A DNA stretch of 64,000 bases, taken from contig CM030934.1 in the NCBI GenBank assembly GCA_018136815.1, positions 2,929,070 to 2,993,069 of the forward strand, given 5' to 3'. Of this stretch, positions 10,486-22,827 are shown one piece after another. This DNA comes from Isochrysis galbana (taxonomy: Eukaryota; Haptophyta; Isochrysidales; Isochrysidaceae). Under the pieces are notes generated by a model. That model was not told the origin of the DNA, did no database searches, and worked only from the letters and a program-made list of their open reading frames with translations. The first letter of the stretch is position 1, and each line of letters starts with the position of its first letter. Position numbers and translations under genes: made by a program.

Positions 10486-11190
10486 CACGTAGCATACTTT
10501 CTACACCCCCACTCCCTCGGCCCTTCCCCCCCCCGCCATCAGGCGGCTCCCCCCGTGCACTACTAGGGGGATAGGGGCGAAGGGCTATGATATGGTCCGG
10601 TAGGCCGGTAGGTGCCCCACCCCCCCTCGGCGATCCGTTCCCCCCTTCCTCCTGCGCCTACCGGGGTGGCGGCGTCCTCAGCCCCGACTTATCCTGTAAA
10701 CAGGTGCGGGACTTACCTACTTTTCGGTGAGAGGAGCTCTCGCTCCGTCCACCCCCTTTTCCGCGCTCTCTCCCCTCTCTCCTGCAGCACGCGCGATGGC
10801 GCGCCTGCGACAGGCCTGCAGCTGCCTGTTGGCGACCCCTGGAGGCCCGTAGAGGCCAGCTTAGGGGGCAGAGGAGGCTGGGGTTGGGCCCTGGCCTCCC
10901 CTGCCTCTCCCTCGCTGGCGCTCCTGAGCCTCAGGGGCCCCCATTCTGCACCTGTCTGCCTGTCGACCAGGGGGGAGGGGGGGTTGGAGCGATGGGCTGG
11001 CCACGACAGGTCAGGGCGCGTGAGGCAGGCGAGCCTGCCAGGAAGAGAGTGGGCCAGCAGGGCAGTGGGCTTCTGGCAAGCCATCAGCCATGCCAGGAGG
11101 ATGGGTGGTTCCTTCCCCATGGCAGGGGAGGAGTGGAGAGAGGGGGGGGGCTCGTGCCCCCCCCCTAGGCGAACCAAGTATAAACTTAGA
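10486..11190 (-). repeat. Dispersed repeat R1, copy A
   Basis: About 700 bp closely matching copy B at 31221-31976. Shared segments include 'GTAGCATACTTTCTACACCCCC', 'CCCGACTTATCCTGTAAACAGG' and the right-hand end 'CAAGTATAAACTTAG'. By comparison with copy B the element reads on the minus strand, with its 5' end at the right. Copy A lacks the LINE-like tail at its left edge, where the hAT transposon begins. The open frames across it are not conserved between copies and are not proposed as genes. Confidence 0.75.
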
Positions 11191-14100
11191 TGCACACAGC
11201 GAGAAGCATGTGTGAAGGTTTTTGTACTAAATATTCAATAAGCAATAAGCAATACCAATACGGAAACCGGAAATCCGAAATCCTCGATGAGTGATCACTA
11301 ACAGTAATAGTCCAAGTCTAATTTCAATTGTTTTTAGGACACAAACAAACTTCATACAATAGACGGGTGCGAAAACATCACAGGATGCTGGCAAGTACAA
11401 AGCAGGCATAGGCTGCAATCACACTGTCACACTCTCCTCACGCCTCACACCATCAAATGCTGACGACACTCATTGCACAATGCACACCGATATCCACTGA
11501 ACTTCCTTGCAACTCGGTACGTATGGGCTCTCTGCAAACTTGGTCATTGCCCACTCATGTGGTTCTGTCTTCCCTCGGCACCAATGGGATGGAGAATACT
11601 CATTGGGATAGCCGGCAACGAGCTTTGAGCAAGGCGTCGCGACAAAGCCACCTGTGCCCTGTGCTCGCTTGTTGCCGATGGTCCAATTTCAGTGAGTAGC
11701 TCGAAGTCGAGGATGAACGAATAACACGAAAGAGGCGCGGCACACGACTTCGACACGCAAGCGACAGACACGCAAGCGGCGCAACACGCAGATGTGCCAC
11801 ACGCAGTGAGGGCAGTTGCCAGTACATTGCGAGGTCATTGTCGGAGTCAAGGGTTGTCTTGTGCCGTCGGATGCGCTTTCATCTCGTCAGTTCCATCGAG
11901 GATCCTCGAATGACCCTTCTCAGGAGAACAGTGGAATGTCCAAGTTGGAAGTGTTGAAAGAGACAGCTGCCCGCGGTTTGCCGTCCACAGCGGAGATCTT
12001 GCGCCTATGACCCGTGCTGATGACGCTGAGCGATATCCTGACGTGTGCCGACTCACCCTCGGCAGGCGGTATCGTCTCCAAGGCGGCGACCACATTGGTC
12101 GCGGCAGGCGCGATTGTGAGCCCGCCAAACTCTATCGGCGCGTTTGGTGCGGCGCCCTCTCGTCGGCGCAGCAGCGGCGCCTGGTGGACGGCGACATGAC
12201 TGAACCAAGGGGGAGAATGAAGAGGCACATCAGCACATCGGTCAATAACGGGCTAGCGGCCTAATCGGACACGAGGCGGGTGCTGAGCAAGCTGGGATCA
12301 GGCCGCACACAGGAACCTAGGGGGCACGGGAAAGATTGGGAGGAGTGTGGCAGGCTGTACCGCTGGAATAGGGGTGTGATCGGCGATAAATCAGCGGGGC
12401 TGTCCATGCCATCGTCACGAATGTCGGCTGCACTGGTGCTGCTCTCATACCCATTCAAGCTGCTACGAGAGCTCTGCCGCTGCATGAACCGGCGCGCTTG
12501 GCCCGACGCTGAAGTGGCAAAGCAGGAGGAAAAGGTCAGCACGAAGCTGGGGGGGGAGGGATCGCAGGGAAGGACAGTCCAAGCATGGGCGATGAGATCC
12601 GCTCGCACTTCTCTCGTCCCCGTTCCTTCCCCTCTCCCCGGAAGGACGAGGCAGGTCTCTCGTGCACATCTACCTCTGCCTCCGATAGCACTCGCCCTCT
12701 CCGCTCTCTCCCCCGACTCCCATTTTCTCATCCCTCCCTTTCTCTTCCTCGCCCAACCACCATCTCCCACACTGCCCCCTCGCTCTCTTTCCCTCTCTCT
12801 CCCTCCCTCCCACGCCCTCCCTCCCTCGCCCCCCCCCCCCCCACCTTCCCTCCTCCCACCCTTCCTCTCTCACGGGGCAGGGGCGTCGAGAGGAGAGAGG
12901 GTGAGCGGAGGCGCGGCGCGTTGGTGCGTGAAGGGCGGCGCATACCACTCGGCCTCATCATGAAGAGCGGTCCGAGCGGGCTCTTCCCTCGCACGAGCTC
13001 GGCCGAGGATCGGCCGAGAGTGCCGAGGGGGCTGCCTCGCTCCATCTCTCTCTCCCCCCTTCCTCCCGTCCCCCCTCGCCCCTTCAGCCTTCCCTCCACC
13101 TTCCTCTCTTCCCCCTCCTCTTCCCCTGAACTACGTCAACCTCCCCCGTCAGAGAATTCTTCTCCGAGGGACCCCCCCACGTTCTCCCTTCCCCCCCCCC
13201 GGGCCCTCCTCCCCCCTCTCCCCCCCCCCCCCTCCCCCCTTCCCTCGCGCCGCTTCTCTCCCCTTCCACCATCCCCCCCCTCCCCCCTCCCCCCCCCCTT
13301 CCCCCCCCCCTTCCCCCCCCTCCCCCCCGCGCGCCCGGATCCAGACTGCAAGCACCCTCTCGGTGGCAACGAATCGAGAGAGCCCCCACTCGTCCACTCC
13401 TATTTTTTAAAGGCACACGATCCCTCTCTTGGGTACCCACTCTTCTCACCTCCTCTCTCGTTGGGGGGAGAGAGAGAGGAGGGAGGGAGAGTCCCTTCAC
13501 TCTGTAGAGGAGAGTCTACCCTCTCGAGGAGAGGAAGAGAGACGGCGACGAGCGGGAGAGAAGAGAGAGGAGAGAGAGAGAGCGCGCGCGCGCGGTGGCA
13601 GAGAGAGAGGAGAGGGTTGCAACCGCCACGGCGGTCTCACTCATTCTTAAGGTGCCCGTGCCTTTCCCCATATGAAACCCCGCGAGAGGGGAAGGGGGGG
13701 GGGCGCGCGGTTCGGGTGCGTTCCATCGAGAGAGTAGGGATAGAGAGTGGGAAAGGAGAGGAAAAGTAGAGAGCGTAGAGAGGCGGGGCCTCCGCGGAGG
13801 GAGGGAGAGAGAGAGGGCTGTTCCTCCCTCTCTTCTCGGGCTTCACTGCGGGGGGGTTCACTTGCTCGACTCCCGAGGAAAGCTCCATATCAAACCCGAG
13901 ACGAACCCACTCACTCTCTGCAACAGCCCCCTCCCAACCCCTCCCCCCCCTCCCTCAGACTAGCTTTAAACTAACACGCGCGGGCAGGGCGGCAGGGCCT
14001 CGACTCCCGAGGAAAGCTCCATCAAACATCCAAGATCCAAGTCAAGAAACTATGAAACATTTGATAGTGTGATTGGTGATTGATTCGCTAACTAAATAAA

Positions 14101-14797
14101 CGCTCAACACCAACACACTTACTCCTAGCTTCTCACTTCTTCGCCTTCGTGTTGCGACTGACGCTCCTTTGCTCCTTTACGGCGGCCGCCGGCGGCCGGC
14201 CGCGCGCGCGCGCCTCTGTGTTTCCTCTATGTTGCGCCACAGGAGGTTTGAAACACGGCACACGGCGAAACACGGCTGTTATTTTTGGCTTTTGTCTGTT
14301 GTAGAAACACGGTGATCCTGTGTTTCACATGTAGGAATCGAACTCATCATCATCACTGATGTCATTACGTCATTTTACTCATTACTACTTACTCATCACG
14401 TCGGCCCTCGTCCCTTGTCCTTTCCCTAGTGCCTAGCAGTGCCTAGTGCTCACCCCCCCCAGCTCCAACAAATTGTAGATCGTCAAGACCGACGCGGCGA
14501 GCATGCTAGGGATTGGCGGTGTGCTCTCGACCAGGGGCACTAGCACTACACTAGCACGTGGTGGCCTCCAACGGGCGGCGTCTGACAGTCTGACATCGGC
14601 TGAGCGCTGAGCGCCACTGGCCACTGGCCAGTAGACCGTAGACTCTCGTTCTCCCGGCAGAATACCGGGGTGGGCTTTTCCTTCCGACTCCAAACTTAGC
14701 CACCTCCAGCGAGGGTGGCGGGGTGGCGCGTCCGTCGCCGTGAGGCCGCCAGCCGGGGAGAGAGGGGCTGGCTGGGGTCGCGTTGGGCTGAGGGGGG
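11191..14797. other. Long low-complexity stretch without a supportable gene
   Basis: Short frames of equal quality overlap on both strands near 11900-12230, so I call neither. From 12600 to 13960 the DNA is made of C-rich, CT-rich and GA-rich tracts, and its long frames (for example 12585-13769) are Pro/Ser/Arg artefacts. Around 14240-14330 there are repeated AAACACGG elements that recur at 32268-32335. A GC-alternating block lies at 14180-14215. Confidence 0.4.
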
Positions 14798-15443
14798 ATG
14801 GCGGAGGGCGGCACGCCTCCGCTGGTCGACACGACAGTCTCGCAGCTGGTCGTCGCACCCGTCCTTGCAAGACAGCTCGCCACCATCTCGCCGGATGACA
14901 AGCAGGTGGCTCGGAGCGGGGAACCCGCCACATCTCTCTCTCCTTTGGTCTCCCTCCCCCTCCCCCTCGCCCGCCTTCCATGCCCCTCCACGCACGCACG
15001 CACGCATACGCGCGCGCGCACACAAACAAACACACTCCCCCTGCCGTTCCCCTTCTCCCTGTCCCCTTTCATCCCTGTGCCTCTTCGTCCCTCCCTCTCC
15101 CTCCCTCTCTTACATGTCGCGTTCGCTCTCCCCCGCCCCCGCCCCATTTCAATGGTCTCCCAACTCTACTTTACTCACACCCTTCTACGCACCCGTCCGC
15201 CTCCCCGGCCCTCACGATCGCTGAGACTTCTTTTGTCCTCACGCTCCATAGCTACAAAAGGCCTTGGCCCGCGTGATGGTTGAGTTTGGGAATCTCGAAA
15301 AGCTGCACCCAACTATTTCACGCGACATCGTCTCGGACATCTTCGTGCGAATCGCTCAGCAACGCGGCATCACAAGCAGCCCTAGCAATGGTCCCCATTC
15401 GACGAGGCGGACCCATGAGGAATTCGACGAGGCGGACCCATGA
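14798..15443 (+). CDS. Two-exon gene of unknown function, 99 aa
   Basis: Exon 1 is 14798-14905 and exon 2 is 15252-15443, with a GTGGCT donor, a CTCCATAG acceptor and phase 0. The 346-bp intron is strongly pyrimidine-rich. The product opens 'MAEGGTPPLVDTTVSQLV' and continues through a helical 'LARQLATISPDDKQ' into 'KALARVMVEFGNLEKLHP' and 'RDIVSDIFVRIAQQRG', which looks like a small helical protein. I do not recognise the family. A 25-bp tandem duplication (15401-15450) lies at the end of exon 2. It changes the reading frame and brings in the stop at 15441; the unduplicated frame would run about 19 residues further. The annotated C terminus may therefore be a recent alteration. Confidence 0.5.
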
Positions 15444-15450
15444 GGAATTC
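15401..15450. repeat. 25-bp perfect tandem duplication
   Basis: Two identical 25-bp copies (15401-15425 and 15426-15450) beginning GACGAGGCGGACCC. The length is not a multiple of three, so the duplication shifts the end of the gene that contains it. Confidence 0.85.
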
Positions 15451-15736
15451 GAATCGGGTAGCCACAACGGCACCCAAAGCCCAAGCGCTCACAATAATGG
15501 GCGTTAGTGGACGATCAGAAGGTTTTCCTATTCAAGAGCCACCATCAATAGCCACCAATGGGCGCTATAGTCTGCACTGAATGTAGCTGTGCCATCTGCT
15601 ATCGAGCAGTTGTTTCTGTATCGAGTCAAAACTAGTCAGAAACAATGACAAGGTGTTGCGCGTCGTGTTCGTGGTACACCTAGGTGATATTCCCACCGTT
15701 ACAATGCCACAGTGGGCTAGGGCGGCCATACACTAG

Positions 15737-17090
15737 AAAAAAGAAAGAAAAACTTCTTAATAAAAAATTCTTCTTGAAATTCGACGTCGCGCTAGCACGA
15801 CCGGGACCACCTACTAATCAGCACTATCACTCTCACCCCCCCTCCCATGATTCGCTTCCCACCCCCCGCGTGCGGCCTCCACGTGCACTACTATGGGGAC
15901 TAGGGTGGGTCGCCATGGGCTAGGCTCTCGGAGATGATTTTGGACGAAGGCCCTGGTCAAGTCCTATTCTCCCCCCTGAGGACCAAGCACCGACTTCAGT
16001 GTGTTACTCCCCTCCGGTTGGGTGGAGGTGAGCAGTGAGAATGGACGCATTAGAGTTCTATTTGTGGTCCATGCTTTGTACCCTAAGAGAGTGAGTGCGC
16101 GTCAGTTCTAGCGCGTGTTGTATTGCACGTTCGATGTCTTCATTTGCGGGGAAGCCAATTTCGGCTAAGCTCCCCATTATACGGTGGCCCTTTAGCCTTT
16201 AGCTTGGGCTTCCGTCCTCTGGTGGCTTGCTCTACTTTGGCTAGCCCGCCGGGGTCGCTCGCGTATTGGCTGGCCTGCACTAGTGTATTGAACCTCCTAA
16301 GGGTGTGCGTAGTGATGGCGTCAGCGTTGAAGGTGGTTTTTTCGAAGTGAATCTTGTAGAAATCCGTTATTACGTACCTCCATGCTAGTAGCTACTACTA
16401 GTAGGTACAGGATGGCCAAGGCCGGGGGGGGAGCTATCCTGGGATAGGCGAAGAGTCTATCTCTATCTCTGGCCACGTCCCGTCTCGGCCTGTGTCGGTC
16501 GGGGGTGAAGTTGGTTATGCGATCTATAGTGTTGAAAATAGGATCTAGCGCTTCGCACGTGCCTATATGGGTGGAGGTCTCCTCATGTGTCCCGCAGAGT
16601 CTGCACATGGTGTCGGCACCGCCAAAGAGAGACTGAAACCCCAAGTTTGGTTTTTTTTTCGACTGAGCCCCAAGGGAGGGAGGTACTTTAGGTCATTTAA
16701 GGGAGGGCAGTACAACACTTGTGGACCCTCCTATTTTTGTTGTAAACGCCATTCTACTTGCTTCGACACTCGATTGCGTTACCAAGACGGTATCCAAACG
16801 CAAGTGTAACTTGTTGCAACCCCCTACACGCGCCCTTCCATGCAGCGGGGGGGGGGGGTAACGCTTCCGCGCTGGTGAGCTACTTGCCTACCGGACGGCG
16901 GTATGCTCTTGTGAGAGTGAGCAGGTGAGTGGCTTCCGTTATGAGGCGTTTTGGTACGAAGCCTACTTGGTTATGGGATATTATGTGACCTATCACTGGT
17001 TTTTAGTCTATTAGTTAGGACTTTGGTCAGTACTTTGTATTCGCTTTGCAGGAGTGTAATTGGCCTATAGTTCCTCGGGCCACGGGGCCG
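15737..17090 (-). mobile_element. Degraded LINE copy, internally rearranged
   Basis: On the minus strand, 16321-16644 encodes a C-terminal zinc-knuckle region (CRLCGTHEETSTHIGTCEAL, then DRLFAY and ILYLLV). It matches the corresponding part of the LINE at 27.6-31.1 kb. The plus-strand DNA at 16900-17080 matches the reverse-transcriptase-coding DNA of that LINE at 30440-30595 (for example around 'TTTTTAGTCTATT' and 'GGCCTATAGTT'). Between them, 16640-16860 is unrelated. The probable 3' end is near 15741, where AGAAAAACTTCTTAAT resembles other LINE tails in this window. The copy is inactive. Confidence 0.6.
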
Positions 17091-17166
17091 TCTTGAGCGG
17101 CGGCGGCGGAGAGGGGGAACGGCGCGGCGGCGCGCTCCATCGCACCAAGTATAAACTTAGTTTGAG

Positions 17167-17850
17167 AAAAACTTCTTAATAGTCTCACCGCCCTCGCGGC
17201 CCTGCACTCACTGTCGTGCAGCCACGCCCCCGCACTTCTCCGCTCCCTCCTGCCTTGCGGCACCTCCCCTCGTGCTCTACTTCTACTTAGGGGCTCGGGA
17301 TTTGGAGTTTCCTCGTGTCAGGCGGCGTGTATCGCTCCCCGAAGGTCCGTTCCCCCCCTTCCTCGTGCGCCTTCGAGCGACCGGCTATGTCAGGTATTCC
17401 TCGTGCGCCTTCGAGCGACCGGCTATGTTTGGTTTTACCTGGCGCATCGCTTAGGGTTTCCACCGCGTTTCTTTTCCGCCGCCCGCCGTTCTCTCTTGTT
17501 GCACTGCTATGAGCGTGTATGCACCCGTGTAGATCTCCGGGCTTTCAGAGGAAAGTGTCATATCCGTTGTTGTGTGGATGTTTAGGCCGTCTTCAGGCCA
17601 ATCTCGACGTCATGGCGAGTGCGTGCGTGACCTGGTTGAGGGTTGTGCCTATCAGTCATCAGGAGGACGCCCTTGTCGTTTTCTATGAATGAAGATAGGG
17701 GTGCTTAGTTAGTGCTTAGATCTCGCGCGCTCTTGAGTTTGGGCTTTCTTCCTTGGGTCGCTTTGTGTGTCCATGGTTTGGAGGGCGAGCCCGTCGGTGT
17801 CAGGCCCCGTGAATCCGTTTAAGTTTAAGGTGTGTTCTAGGAAGGACAAG
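17167..17850 (-). mobile_element. LINE 3'-end fragment
   Basis: Starts at the left with GAGAAAAACTTCTTAATAG, which on the minus strand is a LINE 3' terminus ending AAGTTTTTC. It resembles the fragment at 53316-54150: both have 'CCTTGCGGCA(C/A)CTCCCCTCG' and a later 'GTTT...TTTCTTCC' segment in the same order. It is preceded by an R1-type end (ACCAAGTATAAACTTAG, 17150-17166) and followed by an R1 fragment. Positions 17360-17428 hold a 31-bp direct duplication at 38-bp spacing. Confidence 0.5.
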
Positions 17851-18442
17851 TGGAGGCCAGCTCAGGAGGCAGAGGAGGCTGGGGCTGGGGCTGGGGCTGG
17901 GCCCTGGCCTCCCCTGTCTCTCCCTCCCTCGCTGGCGCTCCCGAGCCTCAGGGGGCCCCACGCTGCACCTGTCTGCCTGTTGAACAGGGGGGAGGAGGGG
18001 TTGGAGCAATGGGCTCGCCACGCCGGGCCATGATGAGCGAATCAGGCAAGCCTGTGGGGGAGGGAGTGGTTTAGCAGAGCAGTCCCCTCCCGGCAAGCCA
18101 TAAGGCATGTCCGATGTCAGGAGGATGGGTGGTTCCTTCCCCACGGCAGGGAGGAGTGGAGAGAGGGGGGGGCTCGTGCCCCCCCCATGGGCGAACCAAG
18201 TATAAACTTAGTTGGCAAGCCCGTCCGTGAGATAGTGGAGAGTGGGTCGGCTGTGCAGTGCCCGCTCCTTGCAAGCCATAAGGCATGCCAAGAGGGTGGG
18301 TGGTTCCTCCCCCACAGCCACAGCAGGGGAAGAGTGGAGAGAGGGGGGCGGGGGCGGGGGGGGAGGGGGGGGGGGGGGGGCTCGCGGGCTCGTGCCCCCC
18401 CACAGGTGCCACAAGCCATAGGCGGACCAAGTATAAACTTAG
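17851..18442 (-). repeat. R1 fragments (copies C and D)
   Basis: Positions 17851-18207 match the right half of R1 copies A and B, ending 'CCATGGGCGAACCAAGTATAAACTTAG'-like. A second, more diverged end segment follows at 18217-18442 and again finishes with ACCAAGTATAAACTTAGTTG. They look like two successive 5'-end-containing fragments in the same orientation. Confidence 0.6.
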
Positions 18443-19609
18443 TTGAAGTAAAAGGAATGAAGGGGGGAAGGTGAAGATAGGAGATAGGGAAATCAGGGCG
18501 GCGTCGGTGGTCGGTGGAGAGGCAGTGTATACCTAGTTAGATGGCAGTAGGTGTAAGCCCAGAATCTTCAGATGTTTTTTACAAAGAACAGGCGAATGTG
18601 TCAACAAAAAAACTATTGTGCTATTGTGGACATTTGATAGCTCATATCAGTCTATCCCACGTTTGACGGAACACGACCTTGATGCTGCTTGCTGGCTGCG
18701 GAGATGGCGAGCCGGGGACGGGCTGTATCGGACCTAATGCGCGCTAGAAAGCCCCCCCCCCCCCCCAGTTGCTTGCTCAGCGCCAAGGCTTAAGGGTTGA
18801 ATGGCCGGCAATCAAGGTGCGCTTGCTCGGCCTTGACCTTGAGCACCTCGTGATCGTGAGAAGACTCAATTAGCTGGGGCCACGGGTCCATGAATATTGA
18901 CTGAGGGAGGGGCGGGAGCGCTGCATCGCCACGAGAGACGGCGTGTTCCACAATGGGCCGAGGGGAGGCGGGAGCGCTGCATCGCAACGAAAGACGACGC
19001 GCTCCACAATGGGCGGTAGTGTTCGCAGAGCAATACCGAGTTGTCAGTGGTGTCATTTTGATGGTTCAAGAGAGCCTAACCTCTGCATTCAACTCCAAAC
19101 GATGGAGTGCACATACTTGATGTGCTCGGACCTTCATCTCCAGTCATGGTTCGATTGGCTCGATCGATGAGGACCAGCAAGGTTATTCACGTCGCTTTCC
19201 TCATCGTGTTGTCCCGCCGGTGCCTCAATACATTGAAGAGGCGCCAATGATGGTGCAAGCCCCGCCGCATCTTTGCGTGGACTCCTCGACCAGCAGGGAT
19301 TTTCTAGTGAATATGGCGGGGAGGCCGGGGTGGATTGATATTCGGGCAGGGGACGGGACTTTCCCGGTGAGCTCATGCTCGCTGGATTTGGGGCAATCGA
19401 AATCGGTCTTGTGCCTAGTGAGGAACCCGTCGACCTGACTTCGAAGGAAAACTGAGTTGATCTTGCGGTTGGAGACGCCAATTGTGATCTTGAGTCCGCT
19501 GTTGAGTGTGCCTCACATGTGGCGAGAAGCGCTTGGCCGGCGACGCCAAGTTCTCCCTCACCGAGCATATTACTCTGGCGAGCACTAGCAGCCGCGCGGT
19601 ACGTGGAGG
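18443..19609. other. Region between R1 fragments and the transporter gene
   Basis: Contains a dispersed-motif copy at 18615-18690 (minus orientation), a C14 run near 18753-18766, and an imperfect tandem duplication of about 56 bp at 18905-19015 (GGGAGCGCTGCATCGC in both copies). A minus-strand frame covering 19134-19673 could hold a C-terminal exon of the transporter or another gene, but no splice evidence decides it. Confidence 0.35.
18790..18900 (-). CDS. Possible terminal exon of an unidentified gene
   Basis: On the minus strand an acceptor (CTCCCTCAG) is followed by a 37-codon frame that ends in TAA: 'SIFMDPWPQLIESSHDHEVL...CRPFNP'. Composition and splice signal look exon-like, but I found no convincing upstream exon and recognise no family. 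It may be chance. Confidence 0.2.
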   Translation of the reverse strand, partial: SIFMDPWPQLIESSHDHEVLKVKAEQAHLDCRPFNP

Positions 19610-22600
19610 CTAGGAGAGCTTGGTGCCGCAGGGAGCGAGAATGGGCAAGGTGGAGCGGCAGGGCGACGGCCAACGCGGAGATGCAGATCTAATGTAACGA
19701 AGGTGGACACCGAGAATGCGTGAGGGGAAAGGGGGGGAAGCATGGCCGAATAGGGCTCCCCGGATCCGAATAGAGTGCAGCGAAAGACCAAATACCCGCA
19801 CGGAAAATACCCACCACTGTAGATAAAAAGGGGGAGGGTTGGGAGGACATGCCTGCAGGCCAACGTGGACGGAAATGTAGCGCGCGGCAACGGTGGTTGG
19901 AAAAATCGCATGGCGAATGAAGGCGGTAAGTAGGTATGGCGGGCCGTCGCCTAGGAGAGCAATGAAGAGGTTGGCGTAGCCAACCATCCTGCCCATTTTT
20001 TCGGGTGGGTAGCGCGCAGGCGTGGCAAAAAAGTGGAAGTAGCATGCCCATTGGAGTGTTCTAGCGGGGCCGAATGCGAGCGTGGCGACGAGTTGGGTCG
20101 AAGGGTACGGGAAGAGCTGTCAGGCCGGCAGGGTGCGGTGGGTGAGCCGAGGTGAGAGGCTGTGATCCGCATCGATTCGCATCGGACGCCAGGAACACGC
20201 CACGAAGAAACAACGCCCGGCAGTCTTGCCGAGCTGTATCGCACCTGGAGCAATCCGAAGACGCACGTGAGGGTAGTGACGACGGAGACATAGATATGCT
20301 CGCGCTCGCAGAACTTCGAGCACAACACGATGGCGATGGGGGTGCTCAGCATGGAGAGAGTGGGAAAGGCGACATCGAAAGTCTGGACAATAGACATGGC
20401 CTGCTCGTGCATGCGGGGATGACAGCAAAAGTAATGATGGAGGGACGGGGCGGGGAATGCAGGAAGAGGCTGATGGAGGATTGGAAGTAGTCCCACCAAA
20501 CCTGTGTGTGTGGCAACAAGTCCAACATCTGGTCTTGGAAGGTGGTCATATAGAAGGATTGGTTGAGGTTTGCGAAGGCCATGAACGCCAGCATGAGTAC
20601 CTGATGAGGTTCAGTCGACGAGTCTTGGCGTGAGCATGTAGAGGCAAGCGTGGCTCGGGACGCTTACTTTTGCGGAATTAGCCTCCTTGTTGGATGCCAG
20701 GACTTCACGTTTAATTAATGTAGGCTTTCACTATATACTGGCTATCGCATGCGTACCGTGTCGGTCCGCAGGAAGAGCTGCCGTAGGGTAGCGTCATTTG
20801 AATACCACCGCAGAGACATTGTGGCGACCCTGCGGGAGAGTCAAGGGGTGATGGAGATGAGGCACTAGTTAGATTAGGTCGGCAGTGCCCGTCCGAGCGT
20901 TCTCATTCAAGGTTAAATTACAACCGCGCCTTGTGTCATGATACCCAAGGGCGCGTGAAGGAGGTGAGTACTTGGCGTTGTATACGGTAAACGGTGGGAT
21001 TGCGCCGCGGCTCACGGGCCGAGGAGTAATCAAGCGACCACTCCAGCTGCACCTTGATTCTATGAGCCCCGGCGGCATGCGTCCGGAGGCGGAGGCTATT
21101 AGGAGATCCGTTGCTCTTTGGGCTGATCTAGACAAGTTCAACGAGAGTGAGTGGCGAGCGGCGCGCGTCTCTGAATTGGGTAGAAGAAGGCTCCATGTCA
21201 ATGCGCCGAGAAGGAAGGTGAGGATCAACCTGCGTGTGAGAGGGCGCACAGGGCGCGGTGTTGAATGTGCGGCTGGCAGCTGTTCATTCCCACGCATCTT
21301 CATTCATTACAGGACATACATGACGGCACACCAGCCAACACCGACGTAGGCGAGCGGCGCGCCACCGAAGTATGCGAGTTTCCAAATGAGAAACACATTG
21401 GCAGATCCGTCGAACATCGACGCCGCGAGTGGTGTGATTGTAGGCTCTAGGGAAGGGTAAACCTAATTACAGGAGGGGTTGGAGCATGGCCATATCGCAT
21501 CTGTTTCTTGTGAGCAGGACGCGCCATCAGCTTGGCTTGCGCGTCTACTTGACAGCATTGCTGCCCATCGGCTGTGCTCACCTCGCCGAAGGAAAGCACT
21601 GACATGAACACTCCCGGGCCAGAAACTCCCAGCAGCGGGAGTGCAACAAGCCAAAGCTCATCGACTTTTGCTGCTCCGGCGATGGTGACAAGGAGCAGGC
21701 CAACCCTGGGTTAAGGCAAGGAGAGATGAAAGCTCAGATGGGGCAAATGTGCTCTGAGTCTGCGTATGGAGACTACGTAGCATGAGCGGTTGACGACTAT
21801 TAGAGCTGTAAGAAGCTGTGAAAGCCGCTTGGCTTGGCGGGGACCTCAGCGAGCCATGAGCATGTAGTAAAGCAACTTGCTCCCAAGCTCCAATTCTTGT
21901 GAAGGCTCCCCAAGGCAATTTCTCACCAGAGCAAGGAGGCGGCGACTCCCATGCACCAGCGTGGGCCCATGCGATCCATCAGCTCGCCGTATACGACCAT
22001 GATTCCGTCGGCAAGGAAGAGTGAGGCCGAGGCGATGGCGACGTAGAGCGACTCTTGCGCACTGCAGCATTTCTCGCGCCGCAGCTCTGGTGGCCGCACC
22101 ATGCACGCCGAATGCTCGGTCTCAGCGCACACGCTGACAAATACCTCGCTCGAGTAAAGCACCGGGTAGAGCCTGTGGTGCCAGTCGTAAGAGGCGGGTT
22201 GAGCGTTCCGATCACACCCACTCGAGCATAGTACATTTTAGCCAGTCAACCGGCGAGTGAGCTAGTTGGAGGGGGGAGAGAGGGAGAGCGACTGAGGGAA
22301 GCTGGCATCTTTACAGGAAGGCCGACCCCACGCTCTCGGTGCGGTGCTGGGGCGCACGAGTCGAATCCGAAGCATAGCCCACCCATCGTGAGGACCGACG
22401 TGCCGGCCATCGCAACCGACAGCCAGCGCGCCGAGCGGCGAGGCTGCGAACAGAAGACAGAGAAGAGAGAGAAGCGGCGGCCGTCGGTGCCACTCGGCGG
22501 CGGCTGACAGGGCTCGTAGGCGGAGAGCGCACGCCGACTCGAGGACTCTACCTCCCTCTGCCTACCCACCACTACCCCCCCTCCTGCCCCCCCTCCTCCT

Positions 22601-22827
22601 CCTCCTCCGCCGCCGCCGCCAGCACGGCAGCCTCCCCCCCGCAGAGAGCAGGCCGCGGGAGTCCATCCGGCCCCCTTCCCCCTCCCGCCCCTTCCCGCGC
22701 CGGGGGGACTCCCCCCCCCCGGTATGAATTCCCACTTCCACTTCCCCCCCCCCCTCCCCCTCCCCCTCCCCCTCCCCCTCCCCCTCCCCCTCCCCGGGGG
22801 CCCCTCGCTCGCGGAACCACCCGTCAT
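19610..22827 (-). CDS. SLC43-like major facilitator transporter, nine exons
   Basis: Nine exons join in phase on the minus strand: 22827-22358, 22172-21927, 21705-21582, 21444-21320, 21229-21053, 20829-20757, 20600-20502, 20400-20245 and 20116-19610. Recognisable major-facilitator segments occur in order. These are helix 1 (WLSVAMAG...GGLCFGFDS), the helix 2-3 loop 'GELMDRMGPRWCMG', 'LPLLGVSGPGVFMS', 'SMFDGSANVFLIWKL', a central loop, 'FMAFANLNQSFYMTTF', 'FPTLSMLSTPIAIVL', and 'TPARYPPEKMGRMVGYANL' before helix 11. The GPG and FD-x-S-(A/S)-x-VFL motifs are what I know from SLC43 amino-acid transporters and their protist relatives. Substrate is unknown; an amino acid is only a guess. The first 110 residues are Gly/Arg-rich low complexity, so the start is uncertain. 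The last exon may have a further splice, since helix 12 is not clear. Confidence 0.75.
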